NCBI RefSeq assembly: GCF_019443505.1
Contig: NZ_CP080377.1
Coordinates: forward strand, 3,968,001 to 4,032,000
Direction of reading: 5' to 3'
Length of the DNA: 64,000 bases
Origin: Janthinobacterium sp. PAMC25594
Lineage (GTDB): Bacteria > Pseudomonadota > Gammaproteobacteria > Burkholderiales > Burkholderiaceae_D
A program made the translations under genes and the position numbers. Below the pieces are notes generated by a model. It was not told the DNA's origin and ran no database searches. It worked only from the letters and a program-made list of their open reading frames with translations. Below are positions 62,890 through 64,000 of the stretch, piece by piece. Within the stretch, counting starts at the first letter, position 1, and each line of letters opens with the position of its first letter.

Positions 62890-64000
62890 ATGTCACAACG
62901 CTCGATCAAGTACTTGCTCAGCAAACTGCACCTGTATGCGGGCCTGTGGTTTGGCGCCCTGTTCGTCCTCTTGGGCTTGACGGGTTCCGCCATCGCCTGG
63001 ATGCCGGAACTCGACGCGTATCTGAATCCGAATTTGTTGCAGGCGAGCACGCCCGCGCCCGGCCAGGTGTTCCAGGTGACGCCGCGCTCCGTGCAGGCGG
63101 TGGTGGATGCACTCACGGCCGACCCCGCCTACGGCAAGCCGGCCCAGCTCAATCCGCCCGCCGATGCGCGCGACGTGTACGTGGCCTCGTATCGCCAGGC
63201 CGGCAAGCCGTCCCCGTTCAGTCAGGCCATCGTGCGCCAGGTGATGGTCGACCCCTACACCCTGCAAGTCAAAGGCGAGCGTGACTGGGGGCGTTTCGGC
63301 TTCACGCGTCCGCTATTGATGTCGGGCATGTTTCATTTGCACCGCTATGTATTGTCGGGCGACGCGGGCAAGACCATCACGGGCATTTCCGGCGTGATGC
63401 TGCTGATGATGGCGCTGAGCGGCATCTATCTGTGGTGGCCGCGCCTGCAGTGGATGGCGATCAAGCGCGCGCTGACCGTGTCGCATGGTGGCTCCTGGCC
63501 CCGTTTTTATTACACGTTTCACAAGGCGGCGGGCTTCTTTGCCGCGCCCGTGCTGGCCGTGATCGCCTTTTCCGGCATCTATTTCAATTTGCCGCAATTG
63601 ATCGTGCCGCTGGTGGAGCTCGTGTCGACGGTGCCGGAGACGGCAAAATTGAAAAATGTGGCCCAGGACGGCGCCCTGCTTGATGCGGGCCAGGCGATGG
63701 CTGCCGCGCAACTGCTGTATCCGCAGGCGCGCGTGTCGCGCATCGTGCTGCCGGCCAGGAAGGACCAGCCGTATGACGTGCGCGTGCGCCAGCCTGGCGA
63801 AATCGCCCACGGCGACGGCGCCACGCGCATCACCCTCGACGCGCGCAGCGGCTTGCCCCTGCGCATCCGCGATCCGCTCATGGCCTCGTATGGCGAGCGC
63901 TTCCTGGGCTGGCAATTTCCCCTGCATTCGGGCCAGGCGTTCGGCGTGGCCGGGCGCGCCTTTATTACGGTATTTGGCTTGATGCCGCTGCTGTTCCTGT
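62890..64000 (+). CDS. PepSY-associated TM protein (C-terminus cut by window edge)
   Basis: The frame from ATG 62890 is open to the window end (370 codons). It starts with a TM helix (LHLYAGLWFGALFVLLGLTG), followed by a PepSY-type periplasmic domain and the family motif MSGMFHLHRYVLSGDAGKTI. A pair of TM helices comes next (TGISGVMLLMMALSGIYLWW) with the FYYTFHKAAGFFAAPVLAVI segment. A second PepSY-like stretch ends SGLPLRIRDPLMASYGERF. Such proteins, similar to PiuB and FsqB, are found in iron-siderophore loci and may act in reductive iron release at the inner membrane. It is divergent from YbhB. Confidence 0.88.
   Translation, partial: MSQRSIKYLLSKLHLYAGLWFGALFVLLGLTGSAIAWMPELDAYLNPNLLQASTPAPGQVFQVTPRSVQAVVDALTADPAYGKPAQLNPPADARDVYVASYRQAGKPSPFSQAIVRQVMVDPYTLQVKGERDWGRFGFTRPLLMSGMFHLHRYVLSGDAGKTITGISGVMLLMMALSGIYLWWPRLQWMAIKRALTVSHGGSWPRFYYTFHKAAGFFAAPVLAVIAFSGIYFNLPQLIVPLVELVSTVPETAKLKNVAQDGALLDAGQAMAAAQLLYPQARVSRIVLPARKDQPYDVRVRQPGEIAHGDGATRITLDARSGLPLRIRDPLMASYGERFLGWQFPLHSGQAFGVAGRAFITVFGLMPLLFL

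Overview
The window looks like chromosomal DNA of a GC-rich, aerobic to microaerobic betaproteobacterium, probably of the Oxalobacteraceae (Janthinobacterium/Massilia/Duganella type). I infer this from the codon use, the cbb3 oxidase and FNR gene set, the GlrK/GlrR set and the many LysR/AraC/MFS pairs. No ribosomal or marker gene is present to confirm it. I see no tRNA, rRNA, CRISPR array, prophage or insertion sequence. Most of the 55 genes called are intact. The two at the window edges (LysR at 1, PepSY protein at 64000) are cut.

Layout. 1-3114: divergent LysR/MFS pair with a palindromic operator, a SnoaL-like protein and a DUF1349 protein. 3140-8751: complete RND efflux operon (adaptor, pump, outer-membrane lipoprotein) whose first gene lacks a normal start codon. 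8808-14866: DUF2165 protein facing a SufR-like Fe-S regulator, an MFS/LysR pair, and a methyltransferase facing an AraC regulator across a near-perfect Fur box, then a VOC protein. 14991-17861: large M16C peptidase. 18144-22083: GlrK/lipoprotein/GlrR operon followed by a sigma-54 promoter with two exact TGTC-N10-GACA sites in front of a BON-domain gene. 22290-26398: BASS-type transporter, then modABC-modE behind a ModE operator. 26500-29574: hybrid histidine kinase.

29814-46184 is a low-oxygen respiration island: fnr, ccoNOQP-ccoG-fixH, then ccoS, ccoI, a TauE/SafE-like protein, hemN and a PAS chemoreceptor. Two exact FNR boxes sit 22 bp upstream of -10-like hexamers, one before ccoN and one before the chemoreceptor. 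This suggests that sensing, haem synthesis, copper delivery and the oxidase respond together to low oxygen. A two-gene cassette on the opposite strand (36053-39663), a Tle3-type lipase and a Tla3-like partner of type VI secretion, is wedged between ccoS and ccoN.

46380-64000: GGDEF/EAL protein, YiaA, DUF808 and LysE membrane proteins, a tryptophan-rich FecR protein, ybeD and lipBA split by a divergent MFS/MocR pair, ung, and a probable metal-uptake group (TonB receptor, DUF2946-like protein, AraC regulator, YbhB protein, PepSY membrane protein). Two copies of a REP-like double hairpin (14871, 26404) and two GGGGTC palindromes (31112, 31210) are the repeats I can see.
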